A DNA stretch of 46,380 nt from Oscillatoria salina IIICB1 (GCF_020144665.1 NZ_JAAHBQ010000048.1:1-46380), one strand, 5' to 3'. Counted from the stretch's first letter, positions 18,839 to 26,515 are shown. Translations and numbers: made by a program. Notes: generated by a model from the letters alone, not told the origin.

Positions 18839-19122
18839 AATGTTCATTTGATAGATTTATTGATTGTAAACAAGCTCGGTTGACTCAATTTCGGTTTTCT
18901 CGGAATTCATTTCTCGGAATTCAGGTGGCGAGCTAGGTAAAATTTTTGAGTTGGCTGGATCGGTATTTTCTAGCTAGAAACACTTTATAATGTTCATTTG
19001 AGTGGCTTTATTGCTTAGAAACAAGTTCAGTTGACTCAATTCCGGTTTGTGGGGAATTCAGGTGGCAAGCTAGGTAAAATCTTCGAGTTGTCTGGATCGA
19101 TATTTTCTGGCTAAAAACATTT
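18839..19122 (+). repeat. Tandem duplication of about 150 bp before miaE
   Basis: Copy 1 starts AATGTTCATTTG at 18839 and copy 2 starts with the same words at 18989, offset exactly 150. Both continue in parallel (for example GAGCTAGGTAAAAT against CAAGCTAGGTAAAAT, then TTTTCTAGCTAGAAACA against TTTTCTGGCTAAAAACA) and copy 2 ends at the miaE start codon. Copy 1 also has an internal 14-base duplication around TTCTCGGAATTCA. The copies have diverged by roughly a sixth. This 380-base gap holds no other gene. Confidence 0.85.
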
Positions 19123-19716
19123 ATGAAACAAGTAACTAAGATTAATGTTCTCAAAAAGTTTACCGGTATTGCTTGGGTGGAGCAGGCGATCGCTAATCTC
19201 GATCTGATTTTACTAGATCACTCGCACTGCGAGTTAAAAGCAGCTTCGACGGCACTCAATTTTATGTTTCGCTATCCTGCTCATACTCGTTTGGTGCGAG
19301 AATTGACTCGTTTGGCGCAGGAAGAACTGGAACATTACGAATTGGTTAATCAATGGCTCGAACGTCGGGGTATTCCTTTAGCTCCTTTGAATGCTCCTCC
19401 TTATGGTGCTACTCTTAAAGCCCAAATGCGTCGCCAAGAACCAGATCGTTTGCTTGATTCGCTTTTGATTGCTAGTTTAATTGAAGCTCGCTCTCACGAA
19501 CGTCTCGGTTTACTTGCTGCTCATTGTCCCGATCCAGAGTTGGCTAAATTTTATCATGGTTTAATGGCATCAGAGGCTCGTCATTATGGCGTTTATTGGT
19601 TACTGGCGGATAGTTATTTTGACCGCGATGTGCTCGAAAAACGTTTGGATGAATTAGCGATCGTTGAAAGCGAAATCCTCGTTAATCTTTATCCTGAACC
19701 AAGAGTTCACAGTTAG
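19123..19716 (+). CDS. miaE: tRNA-(ms2io6A)-hydroxylase MiaE
   Basis: A 197-residue ferritin-like di-iron monooxygenase. MiaE hydroxylates the isopentenyl chain of 2-methylthio-N6-isopentenyladenosine at tRNA position 37, using oxygen. The helical bundle has the expected Glu and His ligands: LLDHSHCELKAASTAL, LAQEELEHYELVNQWLERRG, SLIEARSHERLGLLA, MASEARHYGVYW. Length and motifs match the family. Its partners MiaA and MiaB are not in the window. The first copy of a tandem duplication lies upstream and the second abuts the start codon. Confidence 0.92.
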   Translation: MKQVTKINVLKKFTGIAWVEQAIANLDLILLDHSHCELKAASTALNFMFRYPAHTRLVRELTRLAQEELEHYELVNQWLERRGIPLAPLNAPPYGATLKAQMRRQEPDRLLDSLLIASLIEARSHERLGLLAAHCPDPELAKFYHGLMASEARHYGVYWLLADSYFDRDVLEKRLDELAIVESEILVNLYPEPRVHS

Positions 19717-19814
19717 TTTTTTTAGCTTGCCCTTAAGTTGCTTTGTGAAGAGCTTAATCTAAGCAAACATTTTTTTATCTTGTGACGCTTGCTCTTTTAA
19801 ATAGCGATCTAGTG

Positions 19815-19871
19815 GTTCGACATCGCAACAAAAAGCCGCTCTATGACTTTTGTGTCGAGAACTAAGCGGCT
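19815..19871 (+). other. Possible pseudoknotted RNA element
   Basis: GTTCGACA (19815-19822) can pair with TGTCGAGAAC (19853-19862, two-base bulge), continued inward by ACAAAAAG (19828-19835) with CTTTTGT (19847-19853). The hairpin loop carries GCCGCT, which is complementary to AGCGGC just after the stem (19865-19870, or a 7-base AGCCGCT/AGCGGCT pairing). This is the layout of an H-type pseudoknot. It lies 100 bases after miaE in a gap between convergent genes. It might be a 3' UTR structure or a small RNA; no family recognised. Confidence 0.4.
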
Positions 19872-19942
19872 CTATAGTATAATTAATTGAATCAGGTGAC
19901 GGCACTTTAATCTATTAATAGTAATACCCTAAATCGATTGTG

Positions 19943-19966
19943 AAAGCCATTAATCTTTTTGGCTTT
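19943..19966. terminator. Hairpin between convergent miaE and DUF1778 gene
   Basis: AAAGCCA (19943-19949) pairs with TGGCTTT (19960-19966), with a 10-base loop. It is followed by TTGTTATTTG on the plus strand; the arms are A/T-flanked on both sides, so it could serve both strands. The surrounding 310-base gap holds only this and the structured element before it. Confidence 0.5.
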
Positions 19967-20026
19967 TGTTATTTGAAGTACAAAGAAGAGGATCGCAAAG
20001 CTTTTATTACTTAACAACTAAGATCG

Positions 20027-20236
20027 CTATCTACCCATCCGCTTTTTATAGCGTTGAGCAGAAGAACGCAGTTTTTCACTAGGAACTGGTGGATTAAGTA
20101 ATGCTTCTGCAAAAAATTCTTGGTCTCGTCGGCTTAAATTAATAAGCTCTTTTTGTTCTGGAGTAATTCGGGCTTCCAAACGAGCGCTCTTTGCAATTTG
20201 TTGGGCAGATTTCTTAAAGTAAACCTTATTAGACAT
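20027..20236 (-). CDS. DUF1778-like antitoxin, internally shortened
   Basis: A 69-residue protein. Its start (SARLEARITPEQKELI) and its end (RRDQEFFAEALLNPPVPSEK, LRSSAQRYKKRMG) match the two ends of DUF1778 (TacA-type) antitoxins. In intact members about 30 residues lie between them, containing the conserved SLTDFV-type segment of the ribbon-helix-helix region. Here LI is followed directly by NLSRRDQEFF, so the middle appears lost in frame. No GNAT toxin lies downstream on this strand. Probably a decaying orphan antitoxin, though expression is possible. Confidence 0.65.
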   Translation of the reverse strand: MSNKVYFKKSAQQIAKSARLEARITPEQKELINLSRRDQEFFAEALLNPPVPSEKLRSSAQRYKKRMGR

Positions 20237-20398
20237 AGTCTAAATATACTCCCATCTATTGTATAACAATTGTAATACAAATAACAAACTGTGCAAGTTA
20301 GGGAATCAAAGTTGCGGAATTTAGACAAAAAATTTCTGAATCTCAATTAGGAGAAGAGGTGAGATAATCGCGATCGCCTTTTTTGGAGAAAGCTAAAA

Positions 20399-20887
20399 AT
20401 GAATAAATATTATCAAGATTTTTTAATTAGAACTTGGCAAAAAGGGGATCGCGATGCAGCCGCAGCAGTTATCGCTGAGGTATTAGCTGAATATAATTTA
20501 AGTTGGGAACCATTAGGTGCAGATCGAGATGTATTAGCAGTAGAAGAAAGTTATTTTCAGCGTGATGGTGAATTTTGGGTAGTCGAACAAAATGGCAAAA
20601 TTGTCGGGACTGGGGCATATTATCCGGTGAATCGGGGCAAAAATGGTGTAGAAATTCGTAAAATGTATTTACTACCGACAGTTAGAGGTAAAGGACTGGG
20701 TAGATATTTATTGCAAGAGTTGGAAGCGGCGATCGCTACTCGTGGCTACAAAGAAATTTGGTTGGAAACTGCTTCAGTGCTAAAAGAAGCTGTAAAGTTA
20801 TACGAAAGTAGCGGTTATCAACCAGCAACCGGAGTAGAAACCAAGCGCTGCGATCGCGTTTATCTCAAAACTTTATTGAATGAATAA
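20399..20887 (+). CDS. GNAT-family N-acetyltransferase
   Basis: A 162-residue acetyltransferase that uses acetyl-CoA. The core is visible: KIVGTGAYYPV (strand 4), VEIRKMYLLPTVRGKGLGRYLL (motif A, with RGKGLG binding the CoA pyrophosphate), then LETASVLKEAVKLYESSGYQP (motif B with the KLYESSGY turn). The amino-acid-like acceptor is unknown. GGAG lies at binding distance before the ATG. The next gene, a GTP cyclohydrolase II-like protein, starts 10 bases after the stop, so the two are probably co-transcribed and this enzyme may belong to the pyrimidine cluster. It is not arranged like a TacT toxin relative to the upstream DUF1778 gene, which is divergent. Confidence 0.88.
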   Translation: MNKYYQDFLIRTWQKGDRDAAAAVIAEVLAEYNLSWEPLGADRDVLAVEESYFQRDGEFWVVEQNGKIVGTGAYYPVNRGKNGVEIRKMYLLPTVRGKGLGRYLLQELEAAIATRGYKEIWLETASVLKEAVKLYESSGYQPATGVETKRCDRVYLKTLLNE

Positions 20888-20897
20888 TTAACAACCT

Positions 20898-22166
20898 ATG
20901 ACAAATGACAACAAGCCTTCTCAACCACGACACATTGTTTTAACTTCTCACCCAGGTAAAACTGGATCGAAATCTCCCGCAGTTAACTGGGGAAAAATAA
21001 ACCCGATTGAACGAGGTGCAATTATTGGTAGTTTAGTCAATCCTGCACATCGAAATGTTATTGGTACTCACTCTGGTTCTTATGGAGTATATCGTGCTTT
21101 AGCAGTTGCTAGTGGTGCATTGCAACCCGATCATCGGGCGGATTTAACTAATACTTCGCCGATAGTTCATATTGGTCCTTTTCCTAGTTGGGGAGATCCA
21201 GATAAAATTGTTTCTCTCGATCCTTTTGGTGCTGTTGTTGGTGAAGTTTATCAAGACTTGTACGCTCAAGGTTATGATATTCGCCCGACAATTGCTGTTA
21301 CTAAAGCCCAAATTAATTTACCAGAAATTAAGTATGCTGTCGCCCACAAAAATATTCAAATTGATGGCGTAATTGTGAAAGCAGGTGGTAGTTTAGCGGT
21401 GACAAAAGTGGCGATCGATCCGGTGTGGTATTTACCGGGAATTGCCCAGCGTTTACAAGTAGAAGAAAGTGTTTTGCGTCGGAATCTTTTTCAACAAACT
21501 GGGGGAATGTTTCCCGAATTAGTAACTCGTCCTGATTTGCACGTTTTTCTTCCTCCCATTGGCGGAACTACGGTTTATATTATTGGTGATGTAGCGGCAA
21601 TTACCGATCGAAGTAAACCTTTAGCCGTTAGAGTACATGATGAGTGTAATGGTTCCGATGTTTTTGGTTCTGATATTTGCACTTGTCGTCCTTATTTAAT
21701 CCACGGAATTGAAGTTTGTACGGAAACTGCACAAGCGGGAGGGGCTGGGGTAATTGTTTATTCTCGTAAAGAAGGACGAGCTTTAGGTGAAGTAACCAAG
21801 TTTTTGGTTTATAATGCTCGGAAGCGACAAGCAGGTGGCGATCGCGCGAATGCTTATTTTACTCGCACGGAATGTGTGGCTGGGGTGCAAGATATGCGCT
21901 TTCAAGAATTGATGCCTGATGTGTTACATTGGTTGGGAATTACCAAGATCGATCGCTTTGTTTCCATGAGTGACATGAAGTATCAGGCGATCGTGCAATC
22001 GGGAATTGAAATTAGCCAAAGAGTGCCAATTCCTCCCCATTATATTCCTGAAGATGCTCAAGTAGAAATTGCTGCGAAAACTGCCGCCGGATATTACACT
22101 GAGGAAACGGTTCCTGATGAATTTACCCTGACGCAAATTTATGGGCGAGATTTGCTTGATTATTAG
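20898..22166 (+). CDS. GTP cyclohydrolase II-like protein, URC1 type
   Basis: A 422-residue protein. Residues about 235-410 form a RibA-like GTP cyclohydrolase II domain with the zinc site Cys250, Cys261, Cys263 (HDECNGSDVFGSDICTC; the Cys spacing equals that of E. coli RibA) and SRKEGRALGEVTKFL in place of the RibA QEGRGIGL helix. The N-terminal 230 residues are not part of RibA (PIVHIGPFPSWGDPDKIVSL, HVFLPPIGGTTVYIIG). This is the longer URC1 form, which in the yeast/bacterial URC pathway is needed for uracil breakdown. The neighbours urc4 and upp support that reading over riboflavin synthesis. Exact chemistry is not settled from sequence. Confidence 0.85.
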   Translation: MTNDNKPSQPRHIVLTSHPGKTGSKSPAVNWGKINPIERGAIIGSLVNPAHRNVIGTHSGSYGVYRALAVASGALQPDHRADLTNTSPIVHIGPFPSWGDPDKIVSLDPFGAVVGEVYQDLYAQGYDIRPTIAVTKAQINLPEIKYAVAHKNIQIDGVIVKAGGSLAVTKVAIDPVWYLPGIAQRLQVEESVLRRNLFQQTGGMFPELVTRPDLHVFLPPIGGTTVYIIGDVAAITDRSKPLAVRVHDECNGSDVFGSDICTCRPYLIHGIEVCTETAQAGGAGVIVYSRKEGRALGEVTKFLVYNARKRQAGGDRANAYFTRTECVAGVQDMRFQELMPDVLHWLGITKIDRFVSMSDMKYQAIVQSGIEISQRVPIPPHYIPEDAQVEIAAKTAAGYYTEETVPDEFTLTQIYGRDLLDY

Positions 22167-22265
22167 CAACTAGAAGGCATTTTAACGATGATTTTTAACT
22201 GCCAAACTTGCTCTTTATTTATAGGTTGAATTAATTATCGACTTAGTTTATAATTTAAATGAGAA

Positions 22266-22325
22266 TTTTTTATAATGGAAATAGCGATATCTATTTAAAA
22301 CGAGTCATATTCCCATTATAAAAAA
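22266..22325. promoter_or_regulatory. 13-bp inverted repeat and TATAAT before urc4
   Basis: TTTTTTATAATGG (22266-22278) is the exact complement of CCATTATAAAAAA (22313-22325), with 34 bases between. The left arm includes TATAAT at 22271-22276, a candidate -10. The gap between the URC1 and URC4 genes is 223 bases, so a separate promoter here is reasonable; the arms may be an operator pair or fold in RNA. Confidence 0.5.
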
Positions 22326-22389
22326 TATCATGTCAACCCTTAGAAAAAAAGTATAACTTGCTACATTTTAGCAAAATCGCGTAAAAGCC

Positions 22390-23610
22390 TTGAACGAAAA
22401 CCAAGAGAAACTAATTGCCTATTTAAGAACCCCAGCAGCGATCCGAGAACAATGCGATCGCCTGTTTCAGTTATCCTGTGAAGATCGACTGAAATACTTT
22501 CGCGTGCAACTAGATCGACTTGACAAAGTAGTAGATTACGTTATCGAAGTAACCCAAGAAAACTACCCCGATCTAAAAATACCTTTTCACAGTCGTTGGC
22601 GACACTTTCAAGTCGGTGGAGTCAGACGTTTAGAGGAACTGAATAAAAAATTATCCAGGTTGACACCAGTAGAGAAAGCCAAGGTAAAATTCGACTTAGC
22701 GATCGTCAGCGTCTTACTAGACGCTGGGGCTGGTTCCCGATGGAGTTACCAAGAAGCAGAAACAGGTAAAACCTTTCGTCGTTCCGAAGGATTAGCAGTA
22801 AGCAGCTTTTGGATGTTTTGTCAAGGCTTATTTTCCAGTAGCCGCGATCGCCGCGCCAACGCCACAGGCTTACAAGAATTAAGCAAAGAAACCCTCACTC
22901 AAGGATTACAAATTAGCAAAAAAAATCCTCTAGTTGGCTTAGAAGGAAGACTGCAATTACTCCAGCATTTAGGAGAAGTTTTAAGCAAAAATCCGCAATA
23001 TTTTGGCGAAGATAATCCTCGTCCCGGAAACTTAGTTAACTACCTCTTAGAAAAGAAAGAAAATAACTCAGCTATCAGTGCAGTTGAAGTCTTAACTACC
23101 GTCTTAGAAAGCCTAGGAGAGATTTGGACAGGAAGAGTTACAATCGGGGGCGTAACATTAGGCGACGTTTGGCAACATTCCGCCTTAACAGGAAATAATT
23201 ACGTTCCCTTTCATAAACTTTCTCAATGGTTAACCTACTCACTCCTCGAACCTTTACAAGAGTTAGGATTAATTATTACCGACTTAGACAAATTAACCGG
23301 ACTCGCCGAATATAGAAACGGCGGTTTATGTCTCGACTTAGGATTAGTAGAAGCTAAACAAGAGAGTATTTTTAGTAAAGCACATCCACCCAGTTCAGAT
23401 ATAATAGTTGAATGGCGTGCTTTAACAATAATTTTACTCGATAAAATTGCTGCCAGAATGCGCGAAAAATTAGCTATGAGTCCAGCAGAATTACCTTTAG
23501 TCAAAGTCTTGCAAGGAGGTACGTGGAGTGCAGGAAGACGTATTGCTAACCAATTAAGAGAAAATGGCATTTCTCCCCTAGAAATTAAAAGCGACGGTAC
23601 TGTATTTTAA
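22390..23610 (+). CDS. URC4/urg3 family protein (DUF1688)
   Basis: A 406-residue protein of the DUF1688/URC4 family, required with URC1 for uracil catabolism in Lachancea kluyveri. Recognisable stretches are RVQLDRLDKVVDYV, IPFHSRWRHFQVGG, VSVLLDAGAGSRWSYQE, SEGLAVSSFWMFCQGLFSS, YVPFHKLSQWLTYSLLEPL and EWRALTIILLDKIAARMRE. The start appears to be TTG at 22390, since the next in-frame ATG would remove the conserved N-terminus. It sits 223 bases after the URC1-like gene on the same strand, with upp and an AllA-like gene beyond a short toxin/antitoxin insertion. Family call firm; enzymatic step not established here. Confidence 0.9.
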   Translation: MNENQEKLIAYLRTPAAIREQCDRLFQLSCEDRLKYFRVQLDRLDKVVDYVIEVTQENYPDLKIPFHSRWRHFQVGGVRRLEELNKKLSRLTPVEKAKVKFDLAIVSVLLDAGAGSRWSYQEAETGKTFRRSEGLAVSSFWMFCQGLFSSSRDRRANATGLQELSKETLTQGLQISKKNPLVGLEGRLQLLQHLGEVLSKNPQYFGEDNPRPGNLVNYLLEKKENNSAISAVEVLTTVLESLGEIWTGRVTIGGVTLGDVWQHSALTGNNYVPFHKLSQWLTYSLLEPLQELGLIITDLDKLTGLAEYRNGGLCLDLGLVEAKQESIFSKAHPPSSDIIVEWRALTIILLDKIAARMREKLAMSPAELPLVKVLQGGTWSAGRRIANQLRENGISPLEIKSDGTVF

Positions 23611-23671
23611 AGAGGAAAATTGGTAGAGATATTGCCGACAAAGTCTCTACACCAGACCTAGTATTAACTAA

Positions 23672-24124
23672 CTATAAATATTTAGCTACAAAATCCTCTG
23701 GAGTAAAGCAGTCAAAGTCTCCTGTTTCAGTAGCTAAAGCCCTAATTAACTTATGGTTAGCAGATACAAAACATTCGGCTTTTCCTTCTTTAGCAGTTAA
23801 ATAAACACCAATATCTTCACGAGGAATCTTTCCCAACTTTTCCAGTCGAACAAATTCTTCTGGATTTAGCAAAACATAGCAAATGTTAAGATTCTGCCAA
23901 ATTAGTCCGATTAATTTACTACCCCAATCTTTATTTTGTAAACGTTTAGCTACCCGCAAGATTTGCTCAATTAATTCTTCAGAAATAACTACTTTAACTG
24001 AGTTTTTCTCTTTACCTTCAAACCCAAGCCAATTAAGAATTTCACGTTCATAACTGTTCGGTTTTGCTGCACCAATAATATAAATATTGGTGTCCAAAAA
24101 TACACAATCAAGAGAGGATTTCAT
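23672..24124 (-). CDS. PIN-domain protein, probable toxin
   Basis: A 150-residue PIN-domain RNase-like protein, the class of VapC toxins that cut tRNA or rRNA. The first acidic residue is in VFLDTNIYIIGAA (Asp11), and a further Asp lies in REDIGVYLTA. At the position where many VapC proteins have an acidic D.LVT.D motif, this one has ECFVSANHKLIR, with Glu then Asn, so one expected Asp is replaced. The C-terminus FTPEDFVAKYL is typical. It lies 6 bases after the antitoxin-like gene, as in toxin/antitoxin operons, on the strand opposite to the URC genes. Confidence 0.75.
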   Translation of the reverse strand: MKSSLDCVFLDTNIYIIGAAKPNSYEREILNWLGFEGKEKNSVKVVISEELIEQILRVAKRLQNKDWGSKLIGLIWQNLNICYVLLNPEEFVRLEKLGKIPREDIGVYLTAKEGKAECFVSANHKLIRALATETGDFDCFTPEDFVAKYL

Positions 24125-24130
24125 CGTTAG

Positions 24131-24454
24131 TCAATCTGTTAATTGTTTGCTCGTTTCGTCGGCAACTAAATTAGAGTGATTTTGGCGTTCAATTATCATT
24201 TCTCGCTTAACTTCCTGGACTAAATGAACAATTTTTTCTCTGGTATCATATCCAGCTTCTTTTAAAGCATCTTGAGTTTGCTGTTGCAACTCTTCTAATG
24301 TAAGTTTATCTTCTAACTGTTGAGAATCTGCTTCGGAATCTGGAGATGTTTCGCTGCGTCTGGATTTAGTAAATAAGACGAAATTGAGAACTTCTTCGAC
24401 GAAAGCATCGGAAGATTGGGCAATTTCTTTAAGTAGCTGTTCTCTGACTGTCAT
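24131..24454 (-). CDS. Probable antitoxin of the PIN-domain toxin
   Basis: A 107-residue helical acidic protein. The N-terminus TVREQLLKEIAQSSDAFVEE resembles the start of cyanobacterial antitoxin-like proteins that precede PIN genes. The rest is low-complexity and acidic (SETSPDSEADSQQLEDK), then a charged helix. No DNA-binding motif is certain. Order (antitoxin first), short spacing and the PIN partner support the role; the sequence alone would not. It is divergent from upp, with about 160 bases for both promoters. Confidence 0.65.
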   Translation of the reverse strand: MTVREQLLKEIAQSSDAFVEEVLNFVLFTKSRRSETSPDSEADSQQLEDKLTLEELQQQTQDALKEAGYDTREKIVHLVQEVKREMIIERQNHSNLVADETSKQLTD

Positions 24455-24616
24455 CTGGCAATTTGGTTGTAAAATATAAGAGCGATCGCTGTTGGCTCAA
24501 TTCCAACTCAACGCTTCTCAACTCATTTTATCGAAGGAAGATCGTGGTTTGTTTCGAGGTTGAGCGCCAAATCGAGAGCGTCTGTGCTAATATCCCGTAA
24601 AATAACGGCGATCGCT

Positions 24617-25252
24617 ATGTCATCACCAGTCACTGTTATCGATCATCCTCTCGTACAGCATAAGCTGTCTCTGATGCGTCATACTCAAACCAGTACCGCT
24701 AAGTTTCGTCAACTGTTGCGGGAAGTCTCGATGCTACTAGCATACGAGGTAACGCGGGATTTGCCGCTCAAATACGCAGAAATTCAAACACCCCTAGCAA
24801 CTATGCAAGCACCGATGTTAGCCTCGGATAAGAAAATGGCGATCGTGTCGATTATGCGAGCAGGTCAAGGGCTTTTAGATGGTATCCTCGAATTGATTCC
24901 CTCGGCACGAGTGGGACATATTGGTTTATACCGCGAACCCACAACTCATTTAGCTGTAGAGTATTATTTTAAACTTCCTCATGATGTGGAACATCGGGAT
25001 ATTCTCTTAGTCGATCCCATGTTAGCCACGGGAAACACCGCAGTTGCAGCAGTGGATAGAATTAAGGAATTTAACCCTCGAGACATTAAATTTCTTTGTT
25101 TGCTAGCTGCACCAGAGGGAATTGCACATTTTCACGAACATCATCCAGATGTGCCAATTTATACTGCGGCGATTGACGATAAATTGGACGAACATGGTTA
25201 TATTTTACCGGGACTGGGAGATGCAGGCGATCGCCTTTATGGAACTAAGTGA
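24617..25252 (+). CDS. upp: Uracil phosphoribosyltransferase
   Basis: A 211-residue type I PRTase that makes UMP from uracil and PRPP. The PRPP loop is [18 protein letters not shown], the GTP/tetramer region has [15 protein letters not shown], and the uracil-binding flap near the end has [20 protein letters not shown]. The frame extends upstream to a TTG at 24560, but the ATG at 24617 gives [11 protein letters not shown] and the usual length of 208-212, so I chose it. In the URC pathway UPRT is URC6, the entry step. The AllA-like gene starts 44 bases after the stop. Confidence 0.95.
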   Translation: MSSPVTVIDHPLVQHKLSLMRHTQTSTAKFRQLLREVSMLLAYEVTRDLPLKYAEIQTPLATMQAPMLASDKKMAIVSIMRAGQGLLDGILELIPSARVGHIGLYREPTTHLAVEYYFKLPHDVEHRDILLVDPMLATGNTAVAAVDRIKEFNPRDIKFLCLLAAPEGIAHFHEHHPDVPIYTAAIDDKLDEHGYILPGLGDAGDRLYGTK

Positions 25253-25296
25253 GACTTATCGCCGACTCTCCACTTCTCTACTATTTATCAGGAATT

Positions 25297-25788
25297 ATGA
25301 ATCAAGAATTTACCGTAAAAAAATTGCCAGCAAAATCAATTAATTCTGAAAACTTTCAACCTTTCGGACAGTTAATTACTCCGGCGGAAGATGGGAAAGA
25401 ATTTGACCAAACTGACGCGCAACTAAACTTAAAAAATGGTATACCGCGATTTTATATTATGCGACTAAAAAATCGCGGTCGTCAATTTAGTAAACTCACC
25501 CGCCATAGTCAGTGTAGCCAATGTTTGGGTTCCTTAGAAGGTAAAGAATGGTTGATTGCCGTGGCACCACCAACTCTGGGAAAAGAACCAGAATTCAAGA
25601 AAATTACAGCTTTTCAGATTCCTGGTAATTGCTTCATTAAACTAGAAACTGGAACTTGGCACGCGGGTCCTTATTTCGATGAAGATACTGTAAATTTTTA
25701 TAATTTAGAATTAAGCGATACTAATCTAGTCGATTATTTTACTCATGACTTTCGCAAAAGTCATCACCTAGTTTGGGAAATTGTTTAG
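25297..25788 (+). CDS. Ureidoglycolate lyase-like protein (AllA family)
   Basis: A 163-residue cupin-fold protein related to AllA, which cleaves ureidoglycolate to glyoxylate and urea. The signature is FQPFGQLITP near the start and IKLETGTWHAGPYFDEDTVNF, with LSDTNLVDYFTHDF at the end. Length equals AllA. I chose the ATG at 25297, with AGGA before it; a GTG overlapping the upp stop is a possible alternative. Position at the end of the URC-type cluster suggests a ureide intermediate as substrate rather than allantoin metabolism, since no other allantoin genes are visible. That assignment is inference. Confidence 0.78.
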   Translation: MNQEFTVKKLPAKSINSENFQPFGQLITPAEDGKEFDQTDAQLNLKNGIPRFYIMRLKNRGRQFSKLTRHSQCSQCLGSLEGKEWLIAVAPPTLGKEPEFKKITAFQIPGNCFIKLETGTWHAGPYFDEDTVNFYNLELSDTNLVDYFTHDFRKSHHLVWEIV

Positions 25789-25945
25789 CTGACTAGATTT
25801 TTACTGATTTGCGAACTTAGCTTTGACTTCCAGTGAAACTAACTAAAATTGATGAATTCTCGCTTAATCTAGATTAATGTTAAATGATTATAAACTTTTA
25901 TAATAAATTTAGCTCAAATAGCTCTGGCAATCAAAATAAATCTGC

Positions 25946-26087
25946 TATAATCGCGTTGTGTGATGAGAATAGGTTCGGTTGCAGTGTTTGTTTGTGGTAT
26001 CGATAAGGTGTTTTCCTTGAGGTTCGCGGGTACAGGCTTCTCTCCGAAGATTCTATCTCCTCACGGAAATAAAACAGGAGAGAAATA
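25946..26087 (+). promoter_or_regulatory. Candidate promoter and long leader of the RRM gene
   Basis: TATAAT at 25946-25951 is a good -10 element; a -35 is not clear. A start near 25958 would give a leader of about 130 bases, unusually long, with a GAGAAGCC-type complementary segment around CAGGCTTCTCTCCGAAG and a strong AGGAGAGAAATA before the ATG. Cyanobacterial rbp genes are known for cold-responsive leaders. The gap from 25789 otherwise holds no gene. Confidence 0.55.
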
Positions 26088-26393
26088 ATGTCGATTTACG
26101 TGGGAAATTTGTCATACGAGGTTACTCAAGAAGACCTCATGCAAGTTTTTGCAGAGTATGGAGAAGTAAAACGAGTACATTTACCTACAGACCGCGAGAC
26201 AGGTCGTCTGCGTGGTTTTGGTTTTGTGGAAATGTCCAGTGACGATGAAGAAGAAAAAGCAATTGAGACTTTAGACGGTGCATCTTGGATGGGTCGCAAC
26301 ATGAAAGTTAATAAAGCAAGACCTCGCGAAAATCGCGGTTCTGGTTCTTTTGGTGGTCGCAACAAAAGCTTTTCTCGTTCCTCTCGCTACTAA
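26088..26393 (+). CDS. RRM-type RNA-binding protein, Gly/Ser-rich tail
   Basis: A 101-residue single-RRM protein of the cyanobacterial Rbp group, which bind RNA and are often cold-induced. RNP2 is IYVGNLSY (residues 3-10), RNP1 is RGFGFVEM (about 43-50), and the domain ends near residue 80. The tail RENRGSGSFGGRNKSFSRSS is the short Gly/Arg/Ser type. A strong AGGAGAGAAATA precedes the start. Monocistronic, with a hairpin about 70 bases after the stop. Confidence 0.93.
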   Translation: MSIYVGNLSYEVTQEDLMQVFAEYGEVKRVHLPTDRETGRLRGFGFVEMSSDDEEEKAIETLDGASWMGRNMKVNKARPRENRGSGSFGGRNKSFSRSSRY

Positions 26394-26465
26394 AAATTAG
26401 CGTCAATCAAGACAGAAGTTTTTTGCTGTACGCGCTTGCATAAACTTAGATAAGATTTTGTGTTA

Positions 26466-26488
26466 GGGTGCGTTAAGAGCGCGCACCC
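26466..26488 (+). terminator. Hairpin after the RRM gene
   Basis: GGGTGCG (26466-26472) pairs with CGCACCC (26482-26488). No T run follows, so it may be a dispersed palindrome used as a terminator by position rather than a classical one. The convergent epimerase gene ends at 26516. Confidence 0.5.
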
Positions 26489-26515
26489 AATTACTTAATT
26501 AGACACCACAGCCAG

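Noticed and set aside
19811-19830. tRNA T-arm-like GGTTCGA
   Set aside because: No acceptor, D or anticodon arms can be formed around it.
20027-20887. DUF1778 antitoxin plus GNAT toxin operon (TacA/TacT type)
   Set aside because: The two genes are divergent, the antitoxin is internally shortened, and the GNAT gene is 10 bases from the URC1-like gene on the same strand, so it groups with that cluster instead.
20898-22166. Riboflavin biosynthesis RibA
   Set aside because: The protein has a 230-residue extra N-terminus, an altered helix after the zinc site and URC4/UPRT neighbours, so the URC1 type is preferred.
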